Source: a virus. Taken from it: a DNA stretch of 64,000 nucleotides. Numbering within the stretch: the stretch's first letter is position 1; every line of letters starts with the position of its first letter. Location of the stretch: the IMG/VR virus record IMGVR_UViG_3300045738_002140, positions 1 through 64,000 of that record. One strand, given 5' to 3'. The translations under genes and the position numbers were made by a program. Under the pieces are notes generated by a model, which was not told the origin of the DNA, did not search any database, and was given only the letters and a program-made list of their open reading frames with translations. Of this stretch, positions 18,189-27,129 are shown one piece after another.

Positions 18189-18934
18189 TATATTAAATTT
18201 TTGTGCCTTATTATGTAGGAGGTTCTTCTCTTGAAGGAGTCCGTGTATTCTTCTACTAAGGAATATTTTCCCCTTGGCTGATGAAGCATTAGTCCGTTGT
18301 CGAGGTAAATGGAAATATGCTCTGTGTGTTTTAAAAATTTAAATAGAATACAATCATATTTATTGAGCTTTATCTCTGGGGTTGGTGGTCCTTCGTGAAT
18401 CCTAATGAACCCCTCTTTTTCGTAATTTGAATCATAGAGCAATGGGGTTTCGTCCTGCCATTTTTCATCTCTATAATAATCATTTATATTTATATTTAAT
18501 TCCGTTCTAAAAAAATCTCTAAAAACAGAAAAACAATCCATCTTTCCCATTTCAAATTCTCTCCCTATATACGAAGGGCACTGCGAAGATTGGGTCGGCA
18601 AAGGATACTCGCTGAAACAATCCCCTTTCACGGAGTAAAGAATAGACTTCAGTTCAAGCCCTTCGCTGCTTTGTTTGTCTAGCTCAGAAAAACCATTTTC
18701 GCTTTTGGGGTGAGAGTGATAGCACGCTATAATGGTTCCTGTTCTGCTGGCAAAGAGGTAGTCCGAGGGGGAAATGGTGAAGTGGTGTTCTGGATTTTCG
18801 GATATGTTTTTGCATTGGAAAGCTTCTAATGTTTTGGAAGAATGATTAGCAACAACAAGCCCGCAACATTCGTTTGGGTAAGCCTCAAGTGAATGGGCTT
18901 TGATTTGTTTTTTTATTTCTTTGTCTAAGGTCAT
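18188..18934 (-). CDS. K: Tail tip peptidase, lambda K-like (JAMM plus NlpC/P60)
   Basis: The 248-residue protein carries two domains. Residues 1-110 are a JAMM/Mov34 metallopeptidase, with Glu22 and the zinc motif His73-Ser-His75 ... Ser83 ... Asp86. Residues 125-245 are an NlpC/P60 cysteine peptidase with Cys134 in KMDCFSVF and His206 in EHISIYLDNG. This is the domain order of lambda gpK, which is needed for tail-tip assembly and is thought to cut cell wall during DNA entry. All expected catalytic residues can be seen. It lies between the L-like and I-like genes as in lambda, with four bases to the L-like stop. Confidence 0.92.
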   Translation of the reverse strand: MTLDKEIKKQIKAHSLEAYPNECCGLVVANHSSKTLEAFQCKNISENPEHHFTISPSDYLFASRTGTIIACYHSHPKSENGFSELDKQSSEGLELKSILYSVKGDCFSEYPLPTQSSQCPSYIGREFEMGKMDCFSVFRDFFRTELNININDYYRDEKWQDETPLLYDSNYEKEGFIRIHEGPPTPEIKLNKYDCILFKFLKHTEHISIYLDNGLMLHQPRGKYSLVEEYTDSFKRRTSYIIRHKNLI

Positions 18935-18938
18935 TTTA

Positions 18939-20252
18939 TTATCTGTTTATTCCGGGCCAGCCGCCAAATGGTAAGTGGTTTCCTCCGGTTGCAGACTTGT
19001 ACGGGTTGCTGGCGCTGTCGCCCGTAAAAGTGCCCGCCGCCCATCTGGCTTTACATCCCTTAAGTGTTTTGGAGCAAGTGTCTGGTGCCCAATATTTTGA
19101 GTTAGGGGGTGGCTCGTTCGAAGGAACACTTGTTGAACTGCATGTCCAGTTTTCGGCGTCGGTGCAATCCCAAAACTTAGCTACATAATAATAATTTATC
19201 CCACCTACGGTTATGTAAACAACTGTCTTGGGGGCGTAGGCTACATTTTTTTGCCAACAACTTGGTTTGCTTGCTGCCGCTCCCGGGCCATAGTAATCAT
19301 CGGAATTTAATCTTTTGTTTCGGACTACCCCTTCGTTTCCTCCCAGCAATTCGTCTTTTTCATTTGCGACTGGGGGAGCTGAATTGGGAAGTTTGGCATT
19401 TTTCCCATGGACCTTTTTCCAGTTGGCTACGGTATTGCATTGGTTGTTGTTGTTGTCGACTCCATATTCGTAGCAACAGCCTTCCCCTCTGTATTGGAAG
19501 GTGCATCTTTTCTCGGCTATAAGTCTTGAGGGAAGAACCATACCGTCTAGTTCAAGAATTGAGGACAGCTCGAATTCTAGGGCTTGTTTATTTTCCATTG
19601 ATTTTCTATCAATAAAATATACATCCCTTGGGAGCTCCGCATAAGAATCAGGGGTATGATCTTCGGGAACGTTGTCTACTTTGGTTTTTGCGGGTTGGAT
19701 AATGTTATCGTCCGCGTCTGTAAAATAAAAATTTTTATTATCTAAATATTTTGCAAATGTTCTTATCCTTGTTACTTTTGCGTTTGAAAGGTCGCCAAGG
19801 TCTTTCATGAGGCCTTTAAATATACTCATAAACTCTACGCCCTGTTCGCTCACCGTGATTGAAAGCTTAGGCCTTGGCAGTGTTCCTTTTGAACTCACTT
19901 CGAAGCCTGTCGCCATAATGGGTGCGGCAATGTATTTTCTTTGATTAGTTCCGCACCTTAGGTTCGGGTTTGACGACGTTGGGCAGGGCTCTGCTCCCCA
20001 CCATATTTCCGGAGCAAGGGTTGCTCCAGACCCGACCATAGCTTTCATCGTGTTTATGTTATTGTGAAAATAAAATTTCATATCTGGAATGCTTGAGAAG
20101 TCTGTCCCTAGGCGAATATTTTTAGCTAAAGTCTCATCGATGGCTATCTCAGAAAGATCTATTTCAAACAAAGTAATCAGGGGAGACTGTAGGAGCCTTG
20201 AGGCTTCTTCCTGTACCCTTTTCGTTGATGTTCTGGCTTGTTCTTTATTCAT
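18939..20252 (-). CDS. L: Minor tail protein, lambda L-like, with inserted carbohydrate-binding-like module
   Basis: The 437-residue protein matches lambda gpL (232 aa). It has the N-terminal beta region, then ELSSILELDGMVLPSRLI and the cysteine motif CTFQYRGEGCCYEYG (Cys250, Cys259, Cys260), with Cys393 and Cys400 in the C-terminal CSKTLKGCKARW and LPFGGWPG block. In lambda these cysteines bind an iron-sulphur cluster. Between the two cysteine blocks, about 332-389, is an extra aromatic module (CWQKNVAYAPKTVVYI... YWAPD) with the W...Y..G..V.Y...Y layout of CBM5/12 chitin-binding-like modules, which explains the extra length. It overlaps the M-like stop by one base. Confidence 0.88.
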   Translation of the reverse strand: MNKEQARTSTKRVQEEASRLLQSPLITLFEIDLSEIAIDETLAKNIRLGTDFSSIPDMKFYFHNNINTMKAMVGSGATLAPEIWWGAEPCPTSSNPNLRCGTNQRKYIAAPIMATGFEVSSKGTLPRPKLSITVSEQGVEFMSIFKGLMKDLGDLSNAKVTRIRTFAKYLDNKNFYFTDADDNIIQPAKTKVDNVPEDHTPDSYAELPRDVYFIDRKSMENKQALEFELSSILELDGMVLPSRLIAEKRCTFQYRGEGCCYEYGVDNNNNQCNTVANWKKVHGKNAKLPNSAPPVANEKDELLGGNEGVVRNKRLNSDDYYGPGAAASKPSCWQKNVAYAPKTVVYITVGGINYYYVAKFWDCTDAENWTCSSTSVPSNEPPPNSKYWAPDTCSKTLKGCKARWAAGTFTGDSASNPYKSATGGNHLPFGGWPGINR

Positions 20253-20836
20253 TATTTAATATAAAAGTTAGCTTTCTCTTCAAACGACGCTGAGACAGTA
20301 TAATCATTATAAAAATTATAAGAAGATGACCAGCTTTTGCACACAAAAACTCTAGGCGGCGCATAATCTGCACCACTTGCCACGTCTTCGACCTCCGGCG
20401 TATCAAATGGGGCAGGGACGGCAAACAGGAAAGGGCTTACCCCTTTTCTCGCGTGCAGAAAATGAAGTATCGCGGTTGATTCGTCGATGCCCCTTTTGTC
20501 AAATTTTAAGTCAAGCGTTATGAGTTTGTCGTTTAATCCGTCCTTTATTCTTTGTTCTACCCCTCTCCCTCCGTACTGCTGGGTCCTCGTCCTTGGCTCT
20601 AGCCTTACCGAAGAGTCGTATGATGGTGTCCATAGAAACTTTGGAAACAATGTACTGTGTGATGTTCTAACCATTCCTTTCCAGTAGTCGGAGGTTTCTG
20701 TCGGCACGCATGATTCGCAATTAAGAAGGTACGTGTATGACATGTACCAATAATGTCCAGCATGCGAAACTATATCATGAGGCTTATAGTTCCTGTTGCT
20801 GTCCCAGCCTTCTATGTTATATATTGAAGATGACAT
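20252..20836 (-). CDS. M: Minor tail protein, lambda M-like (paralogue 2)
   Basis: The 194-residue product has a C-terminal lambda gpM domain (about 70-194), with RTQQYGGRGVEQRIKDGLN, ILHFLHARKGVSPFLFAVP and FVCKSWSSS corresponding to FGDGYEQ, FL and CKSW of gpM. Residues 1-55 (SIYNIEGWDSNRNYKPHDIV... YWKGM) look like a CBM5/12-type aromatic module. It is a clear duplicate of the next gene upstream, with which it shares one base at the TAATG junction. Its gpM signature is more degenerate, so it may have a specialised role in the tip. Confidence 0.85.
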   Translation of the reverse strand: MSSSIYNIEGWDSNRNYKPHDIVSHAGHYWYMSYTYLLNCESCVPTETSDYWKGMVRTSHSTLFPKFLWTPSYDSSVRLEPRTRTQQYGGRGVEQRIKDGLNDKLITLDLKFDKRGIDESTAILHFLHARKGVSPFLFAVPAPFDTPEVEDVASGADYAPPRVFVCKSWSSSYNFYNDYTVSASFEEKANFYIK

Positions 20837-21384
20837 TATGACACCACCTCCTCAAAAGATGCTGATATGGAATGATTATCATGAAAAACAAAAGTACTAT
20901 CCCAGCTTCTACATATAAAAAGTCTATTGGATGAATATGGAACGGGCGCTCTGTAAACAAAGGATTCTGTGGCGTTCCTTTGGTCCAGAAAATGAAGTAT
21001 TGCCGCCGCCTCCCTTTCGTTCCTGTCGTCAAACTTAAGATTTATTTTAATGGTTAAATTGTTTATTCCTTCTGGAGAGGTCTGTTCATAGCCATCTCCG
21101 AATTGTATGGTATTTATTTTCGGCTCAGAGTTTACCACGGCAGAATACGATGGGTTCCAAGAAAAGTCTGGTTTAGTGAGGGAGTTGTGGGTCGTATATC
21201 CGCCCCATACTGCTTGCTGCGAGTTGCCGGGCGTGGGGGCGTATGTGTTATCTGGCCCTGTATAATAAAAATAACGACCACTGTCTTGTTCTGCGCCCCC
21301 ACAGGGCCCACAGACCACTATGTCATTTTTTACGTAGCTGCTTGAGCCTGCTACAAAATTGTCTATGTCATATATCGAAGCCAT
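20836..21384 (-). CDS. M: Minor tail protein, lambda M-like (paralogue 1)
   Basis: The 182-residue product starts at ATG 21384, preceded by AAGGAAAAAGGA; the longer frame to 21459 has no ribosome-binding site. The chosen N-terminus MASIYDI aligns with MSSSIYNI of the paralogue, supporting this start. Residues about 80-182 carry the gpM signature almost unchanged (IQFGDGYEQTSPEGIN, AAILHFLDQRNATESFVY, FICRSWDS). The N-terminal 70 residues form an aromatic, carbohydrate-binding-like module with a Cys-Gly-Pro-Cys pair. It is the first gene of the tail-tip operon and is preceded by the AGTGTAA box. Confidence 0.88.
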   Translation of the reverse strand: MASIYDIDNFVAGSSSYVKNDIVVCGPCGGAEQDSGRYFYYTGPDNTYAPTPGNSQQAVWGGYTTHNSLTKPDFSWNPSYSAVVNSEPKINTIQFGDGYEQTSPEGINNLTIKINLKFDDRNEREAAAILHFLDQRNATESFVYRAPVPYSSNRLFICRSWDSTFVFHDNHSISASFEEVVS

Positions 21385-21404
21385 ATTCCTTTTTCCTTTC
21401 TTGT

Positions 21405-21411
21405 TTACACT
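21405..21411 (-). promoter_or_regulatory. AGTGTAA box before the tail-tip operon (candidate late promoter element)
   Basis: On the minus strand AAGTGTAA lies 20 bases before ATG 21384 and is followed by AAGAAAGGAAAAAGGA. Box, spacing and Shine-Dalgarno wording match those before 1343 and 22297. Confidence 0.4.
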
Positions 21412-21415
21412 TTTA

Positions 21416-21444
21416 TTGGCTTTAGCAATGAAAAACAATATAAT
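21416..21444 (+). promoter_or_regulatory. Sigma70-like promoter of the 21451 glycosyltransferase gene
   Basis: TTGGCT, 17 bases, then a perfect TATAAT, then only six bases to ATG 21451. There is no Shine-Dalgarno sequence, so the transcript would start at or next to the start codon. Confidence 0.5.
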
Positions 21445-21450
21445 ATTCAA

Positions 21451-22269
21451 ATGGCCCACACGTTCAAAAAGCCAAAAAAACCAATAGAAAGCCTTTTGGA
21501 AAGGCTCGAAAAGTTTAAAAAACTAAACATAAAAGCAGAGAAAAAACACTGGTCTTCTCGCGGGTTTCAGGTCGTTATCTCCGCTTACAATGCTGAGCCT
21601 TATCTTTCGAAAGCCCTGCTAAGCATAGAGAGGTGCATGTCTGGGCAAAATTGGGTTCTGTTGTTTGGGAATGACGCTTGCGAGGACTCGACAATGGAAA
21701 TAGTAAATGACTTTAGGTCTTATTGTAGCGCTAGTGTATTCGAGGCACATTCATTCAAAAAGGCTAAGAATGTTGCACAAGCAAAGAACAGAATAATCAA
21801 ACAAATCAACGACTACAGAGACAAATATCCAGCGATATTACTCTGCGATGCTGACGATATAGTTTGTGAAGATCGAGCCGAAGGCCTCCTAAACGAAGCC
21901 TTCGAAAAAAACAGCAAGTTTATGGTTGGGGACTGGATAGAAGAGCATGAGGGGGAAGAAAAAGAAGTCTATCATGAAGCCATTCGAAACACCAAGACGA
22001 TAAAGTTTGGGCCTTGGTCAACGCTTATACACGAAAGCCTTATCCCTGAGGATGGGCTATTTTTTTATGAGGGAATAGACGCTCACGAAGACCTTCTCTT
22101 GTGGTATGAGCTAAAAAAAGCAGAAGTAAAAATGGGATCGGCCAATGGGGTTTTGTCCTGTAGGTATATAAGAAGAATAGGTAGCGTCTCTTGCCCCAAA
22201 GATAAGGGTAAAAAAAACAAAATATGGGAAGATTACACTAGGTTGAGAGGGGAAGTGTACAAGCTGTAG
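21451..22269 (+). CDS. Family 2 glycosyltransferase
   Basis: The 272-residue protein has a GT-A fold: FQVVISAYNAEPYLSKAL for the nucleotide-binding first strand, LLFGNDACEDST, and the metal-binding Asp-Ala-Asp in LLCDADDIV. It should transfer a sugar from a nucleotide donor; donor and acceptor cannot be told. It has a basic N-terminal extension of about 35 residues (KKPKKPIESLLERLEKF). It stands alone between the divergent tail-tip operon and the IPT/TIG genes and has its own sigma70-like promoter with almost no leader. A role in decorating virion proteins is a guess from position. Confidence 0.85.
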   Translation: MAHTFKKPKKPIESLLERLEKFKKLNIKAEKKHWSSRGFQVVISAYNAEPYLSKALLSIERCMSGQNWVLLFGNDACEDSTMEIVNDFRSYCSASVFEAHSFKKAKNVAQAKNRIIKQINDYRDKYPAILLCDADDIVCEDRAEGLLNEAFEKNSKFMVGDWIEEHEGEEKEVYHEAIRNTKTIKFGPWSTLIHESLIPEDGLFFYEGIDAHEDLLLWYELKKAEVKMGSANGVLSCRYIRRIGSVSCPKDKGKKNKIWEDYTRLRGEVYKL

Positions 22270-22274
22270 TGTAA
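22268..22274 (+). promoter_or_regulatory. AGTGTAA box before the IPT/TIG gene group (candidate late promoter element)
   Basis: TAGTGTAA lies 22 bases before ATG 22297 and overlaps the stop of the glycosyltransferase gene. ATAAGGAAAAAGGA follows as ribosome-binding site. It is the third example of this box in front of virion genes. Confidence 0.4.
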
Positions 22275-22296
22275 TTAAGCATAAGGAAAAAGGATA

Positions 22297-23607
22297 ATGT
22301 CATTCGAACCAGTAGATAAGCCGCCCAAAAAGTATTTAGAGGCAAGGAATATCCCGGTGCTTTTTGCCCCAAGCTATCTTTATCTTCACAGAGACACGTG
22401 GGTCTACCCGGATCCCACCCTTGGTCTTGAGTTTGATTCGACCGGCGGTGATGTGGTGTGGAGGGCTGAATCCATTCTGGCAAACTCTGTAGAAATCTCG
22501 TCTTCTACTTCGCTCAGCAACAAATATATTACCGAACGTAGGCCGGGACAGGGGACTAGCGCTAAACGTTCTGCCGAGGGAAAGATACAATTAAATTACT
22601 ACCTGACCGGAGTGGACCCACTCAAGAGATACTATTTTGATCAAGAAACAGAAGCTCTCCGAGGCACGCATGGTGACGCTTCTGTTATGAAAAATCTAAA
22701 ACTAGGAGGCGAAGGGTACCACCCCAACATGATTTTCAAGATAGGAGAAAACGTAATCAGAAGTGGGTACCTTTCTTCCTATTCGATGACCGCAAAACCA
22801 AACCAGCCCATATCTGTAAATGCAAGTATTTCTTTTTTTCACGGCTTGGATATCGTTTCTCCCAATTCAGTAAATCCATTTCCGGAGCATTACTGGATAA
22901 CTTCAAATCCAGACCAGATAAGATATTTAAGTTACGACGACGTGACAATAGAAACCACCTCTCCCCACCCCATTTCCATTGACAACATATTAAGTCTAAG
23001 TTATTCTTTTGAGTCTACGATAACCCCCTCTATAGAAATAGGACAACTTTTTCCAAACGAGATAAGATACGGCGAGAAAAAAATATCAATGGATATAAAA
23101 ACGCACGCCACAGGAATACATCTCGCTCATTCTGGCGAAGCAGCTAACCTTAGGATGAAAACCCACCACCCCGATCCAGACCATGACCATACTGTGGGTA
23201 TAGCACAAGGTAACCTTAAGGATTATTATGATTTATTTGAAGTGGATGGCGTCATAACTTCAAAAAAAATTGATATACAGGCTCATGGCGAAGCCGAGGG
23301 GAGCATAACTCTATCACAAGATACAGTCGGGGAGGCCCCTTCTCTTTCGTACTGGGCTAACACCGGGTCGCAATCAGCTGTTTACCCGGGAGAATATTTT
23401 CATATTTGGGGCAAGAATTTAGAGAACATAACGGACATAGAAATTCAAGGGCGAAACGCTGAGATAAGTGGTGTTCACACCTCTGATCATATTTTTTATG
23501 TGAAGGTCCCAGACGATTCGTTTGGCGCGCAGAAAATAATTGCTTATAGCATAGGCGGCACATCTAACATCCTAAATTTTTATATAACTCCTAGGCCTAT
23601 ATCATGA
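22297..23607 (+). CDS. Virion structural protein with C-terminal IPT/TIG domain
   Basis: The 436-residue product is beta-rich. Residues 1-350 hold no motif I recognise, but strand patterns such as RYGEKKISMDIKTHATG and the all-beta look recall tail-tube or major tail proteins. Residues about 355-436 (SAVYPGEYFHIWGKNLENITDIEI... FGAQKIIAYSIGG) form one Ig-like IPT/TIG domain. A tube or collar protein with an Ig-like display domain fits the pattern of lambda gpV, but this is inference. It is first in a run of four coupled genes and overlaps the next by ATGA. A strong Shine-Dalgarno (AAGGAAAAAGGA) supports high expression. Confidence 0.6.
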   Translation: MSFEPVDKPPKKYLEARNIPVLFAPSYLYLHRDTWVYPDPTLGLEFDSTGGDVVWRAESILANSVEISSSTSLSNKYITERRPGQGTSAKRSAEGKIQLNYYLTGVDPLKRYYFDQETEALRGTHGDASVMKNLKLGGEGYHPNMIFKIGENVIRSGYLSSYSMTAKPNQPISVNASISFFHGLDIVSPNSVNPFPEHYWITSNPDQIRYLSYDDVTIETTSPHPISIDNILSLSYSFESTITPSIEIGQLFPNEIRYGEKKISMDIKTHATGIHLAHSGEAANLRMKTHHPDPDHDHTVGIAQGNLKDYYDLFEVDGVITSKKIDIQAHGEAEGSITLSQDTVGEAPSLSYWANTGSQSAVYPGEYFHIWGKNLENITDIEIQGRNAEISGVHTSDHIFYVKVPDDSFGAQKIIAYSIGGTSNILNFYITPRPIS

Positions 23608-25187
23608 TTGGATTCGACACAAATACAGGAAATATAGGTGACCGGATATCCATAACTGGAAATAATTTGATTAATATAACTAGGGTTTTGTTTTCGTCTA
23701 CGGAATCTAATTTTGAATCAATAGATAAAAATTTAATTTATGCAACTGTCCCAAAGGGCGCTGCTTGGGGTTATTCTTGGGTTATCAATGATAATGTATT
23801 AACATATGAATCTGGAAATGCGAGCGGTGTTTCTGGCTCTATTACTACAGGAATAAGCGGTCAAAGCTCAGAAAAATTTGCGCCAGCACCCGTCATAAGC
23901 TTCTTCTATCCTGTGGTAGGAATCTCTGGGGAAACCGTAGAGATCACTGGGGATTCATTGTCGGGTATAACGGGCGCATCCATAAACAATATAAGTTGCG
24001 GCTTCGCGGTGTCTTCGAACTCTGGGGTGTCATTGACTGTCCCCTCTGGCAATACCTACGGACCCATAACTCTGTCTGGACAGTCTGGGCTGAGTCATTC
24101 TACGGTAGGGTATTTTTCTCCTGAAGTAAAAATGACTGGGTTTAGTTTAGAGAGCGGAAACACTGGGGACTCTTTGGGAATATATGGGCAATACTTTTTT
24201 GATGAATTAATTTCTGGTTTCCATGATACAGGAAACATGTATGAATTATATGTCGCCGATGGAGATTCTTCTGGTGCGGGAGATAAGTATTATATACGGC
24301 AAAGTGGATACCTCACAGGGTCTGGCCATCTTGCCCCGAACATTACCCTTTACAGGAATCAAGATTATTATTTTGGCACGCTTCACCCTTCTAATTCTGG
24401 GTATAGTTTTAGTGTTTCTCATTTTGTGGATGGAATACATCAGGTCCCCGGGTTTACTTCAAATTATTCTGGCTTTTCCCACTATGAAGGCGCTATAAAG
24501 CTGACTTTGTATAATGACGCTCCGGATATTTTATATTATTATGATAGTAACTATACTGGAATGGGCGGAAGCGGGTATTTCAGAATTATGGACCCAAACG
24601 GATTTTCAGTTTTCTTCAATAAGAATGATAAGTCGGAAGTTTATTCTCAATTTTTAAAAACAAACAACACAACTTTATCTGGATCTATTCCGATGGGGGC
24701 AAGGACTGGTCCAGTCTACGTTGAAAAACATAAGGGCATTGGAGAGGGCATTTTTTATTCTACTGGAATTTTTGTTGTAAATCAAGGGCTACCAGAGATA
24801 TATAATAGAAATACCATTACCGGTAGACCAGCTGACGCTTATTATGGCGGGACTAGGATAGCTGTAAGCGGGAGAAACATATCTAACAGCACTGGGATAA
24901 GGCTAATAGGGAGCGAAGTGGCAATCTATCCGGGGACGGGACAGCCAAACCCGTATGAAAATGAGGGCACTTTTTTGGGGGGAGACTCTTTTGGGAATGA
25001 TGTTATTTCTTTTGATTTGCCGACCGCAGACAATTTCCCTCACGACAGTACGCCGGCTTCTCCAGCTAGACTTTATGGGGTACAGGTAGAAACGCCTATA
25101 GGGAATGCGCTTTGGGAGGACGCTTTATTTATTATGAAGGACCCCATAAATCAAGGATCAGGATTAGGGGAGATAGGATTTTTATAA
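23604..25187 (+). CDS. IPT/TIG repeat virion protein
   Basis: The 527-residue protein begins directly with an IPT/TIG repeat (GNIGDRISITGNNLINITRVLF). More repeats start near residues 108 (GISGETVEITGDSLSGITGA), 188 (GNTGDSLGIYGQYF) and 405 (YYGGTRIAVSGRNISNSTGI), the last ones spaced by longer insertions rich in Tyr, Gly and Ser. Such Ig-like folds are stalk or receptor-contact modules in phage appendages. There is no signal peptide or catalytic motif. Coupling to both neighbours (ATGA before, one base before the next ATG) suggests a fixed-ratio complex. Confidence 0.7.
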   Translation: MIGFDTNTGNIGDRISITGNNLINITRVLFSSTESNFESIDKNLIYATVPKGAAWGYSWVINDNVLTYESGNASGVSGSITTGISGQSSEKFAPAPVISFFYPVVGISGETVEITGDSLSGITGASINNISCGFAVSSNSGVSLTVPSGNTYGPITLSGQSGLSHSTVGYFSPEVKMTGFSLESGNTGDSLGIYGQYFFDELISGFHDTGNMYELYVADGDSSGAGDKYYIRQSGYLTGSGHLAPNITLYRNQDYYFGTLHPSNSGYSFSVSHFVDGIHQVPGFTSNYSGFSHYEGAIKLTLYNDAPDILYYYDSNYTGMGGSGYFRIMDPNGFSVFFNKNDKSEVYSQFLKTNNTTLSGSIPMGARTGPVYVEKHKGIGEGIFYSTGIFVVNQGLPEIYNRNTITGRPADAYYGGTRIAVSGRNISNSTGIRLIGSEVAIYPGTGQPNPYENEGTFLGGDSFGNDVISFDLPTADNFPHDSTPASPARLYGVQVETPIGNALWEDALFIMKDPINQGSGLGEIGFL

Positions 25188-25188
25188 C

Positions 25189-27126
25189 ATGGCATTAAAA
25201 AGTGGAATAGCTGGAGATAAGGTGACCGTTACTGGGTCGGGAATATATAATCACCCTGACGTAGCTATATATTTTAACTCTATATTGGGTGGCAAGGCCA
25301 ACGTGGTATCTGGATCTCTTAGTAATACGCACGACTCCGTAGACCTCCTGATTCCCAATAACCTACCTAGGGACAACACACTCATATTATATAATGGGGT
25401 AAATTATGCTTCTGGAACGGGGTTTAGATTCATAGATGTTCCTAACATATCTAGCTTTGGTCCGCAAACAGGCGCATACTGGGGAGAGTCAGCAAGCATA
25501 AGTGGTTCAAATTTTATCAATGTATCTAAAATAAAAATATCCGAACAAGAAGTGACAAACTTTTCTGTACAAGGAGAAACCGGTGCAAGCTTTATAATTC
25601 CACCGGGAACAAATTCTGGACCGATATCAATTTTCGCTACCGGAGGGTCAGACAGTACATTAAGCGGGCAGTCTGGGGTAGGCTTTACCGGCTTCCTTGA
25701 CGTAAGGACTCCGCCAACACTTATTCATGGGTTTTCTCCTGAGTTTGGCAATCCGGGCACAACCGTGTTTGTGTCTGGTATTTCATTGCATGACACAAGC
25801 AAAATAGAATTTAGTGGAAGAGGGGGTCTGCCGGTGTTTTTGAATAATCCGATAAGCTCTGGAAATACATCTTCTCCTACGAGTGCGTTTACTGGCATAG
25901 AGACTACAGGGATTATATTTAATATACCGCATGATATTAAAGCTAAAGAAAAATTTAAGTTACTAAATATAACCGGAGGACAAATACACGAAGAAACTCA
26001 ATCGCCTAATGTTTTGCATTCTGTGTATACGGGAATAGATATTATTTCTCCGACCTCTGGAAAATACCAAGACATCATAAGCGTGTCTGGTACAGAGTTA
26101 ACCGGCGTCGAGTTCTTGTTCAAGGGGTATTGGCCGTTTACTGGAGAAAGCACATATATTGCTGCTACAGAAAAAACCTTTGTCGACGGAACGGGCGCTT
26201 ATATAAAAGTCCCAAGAGAAATTTGTTTTTCTCCTATATTAATAAGCGGAGAAAATGTATTAGAAGAATCCAATCAAAATTTTCAACCACTGCCCACCAT
26301 ATCAGGGATAGAAGTGAGCAGTTTGATAGTGGGAGAAGTCTTTCGTCTTACTGGGGTAAACGCCGGTCAAGCCGCCCCATTACTGGGGGTAACTGGGAAT
26401 TCTTTAAATGGAAAGAATTTAAGTTTTTCTTCACACCAAAAAGACGTTACAGTTAACTATGAATTTAATGGAGCTCCAACCGGAAGCCGATTAGGAACAA
26501 GGGGCGAACCGTATAGCGACCACTTCGGAAACATAGGAATAGATATATCTATGATTACGGGGGATTATCCTAATAGTGTGGCCACGGGGCTAACTATAAT
26601 AACGGGAATTATAAACAATACATTTATTGGATCAGGTTTTCCGTTTTTAGTACCCGATAATCAAATATTTTCGAGAGATTTTCATCAAGGAAATTCCAGC
26701 ATTCGCACGTATCGTCCCCCTGCCTACGGAGATGCAGGTCAGTCTTTTAAGATAGAGGCCTTTATTAAGGATATTGCTTCAAGACCTTTTTTTGGAATTT
26801 TGGAAAATATAACAGGGGAAGCTATAGAAATATCGGGAAGGGCACCAGAAATAAGTGGCATAACCCCTCTCGCAGGGAACGAAAATACCCTCATAAGCAT
26901 AAAGGGGAGCTACTTTAATAATGCTACGGGGGTAAAAATTACATCAAATTCAAATGAATGTATTGTTTCTTCTGGGCAATGGGTAAGTGGAATAAAAAGA
27001 ACCAACCCCCACAATTACGAATTTACTCACGATTATATCAACTACATAGGAATCAACTTTTGCACAGGCTTCTCTCTAGGAACATCTGGAGCAATAACAA
27101 TTTTAGATTATCATCATAAGGCTTAG
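25189..27126 (+). CDS. IPT/TIG repeat virion protein
   Basis: The 645-residue protein starts inside an IPT-like unit (SGIAGDKVTVTGSGIYN). Further units begin near 90 (AYWGESASISGSNFINVSKI), 182 (FGNPGTTVFVSGISLHDTSKI), 290 (GKYQDIISVSGTELTGVEF) and 565 (GNENTLISIKGSYFNNATGV). Most have the V.ISG..L/F.N.T.I signature that closes strand B of the Ig-like fold. It appears to be an elongated appendage protein; no enzyme motif is visible. It lies two bases after the previous stop and four before the next gene. Confidence 0.7.
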   Translation: MALKSGIAGDKVTVTGSGIYNHPDVAIYFNSILGGKANVVSGSLSNTHDSVDLLIPNNLPRDNTLILYNGVNYASGTGFRFIDVPNISSFGPQTGAYWGESASISGSNFINVSKIKISEQEVTNFSVQGETGASFIIPPGTNSGPISIFATGGSDSTLSGQSGVGFTGFLDVRTPPTLIHGFSPEFGNPGTTVFVSGISLHDTSKIEFSGRGGLPVFLNNPISSGNTSSPTSAFTGIETTGIIFNIPHDIKAKEKFKLLNITGGQIHEETQSPNVLHSVYTGIDIISPTSGKYQDIISVSGTELTGVEFLFKGYWPFTGESTYIAATEKTFVDGTGAYIKVPREICFSPILISGENVLEESNQNFQPLPTISGIEVSSLIVGEVFRLTGVNAGQAAPLLGVTGNSLNGKNLSFSSHQKDVTVNYEFNGAPTGSRLGTRGEPYSDHFGNIGIDISMITGDYPNSVATGLTIITGIINNTFIGSGFPFLVPDNQIFSRDFHQGNSSIRTYRPPAYGDAGQSFKIEAFIKDIASRPFFGILENITGEAIEISGRAPEISGITPLAGNENTLISIKGSYFNNATGVKITSNSNECIVSSGQWVSGIKRTNPHNYEFTHDYINYIGINFCTGFSLGTSGAITILDYHHKA

Positions 27127-27129
27127 ATC

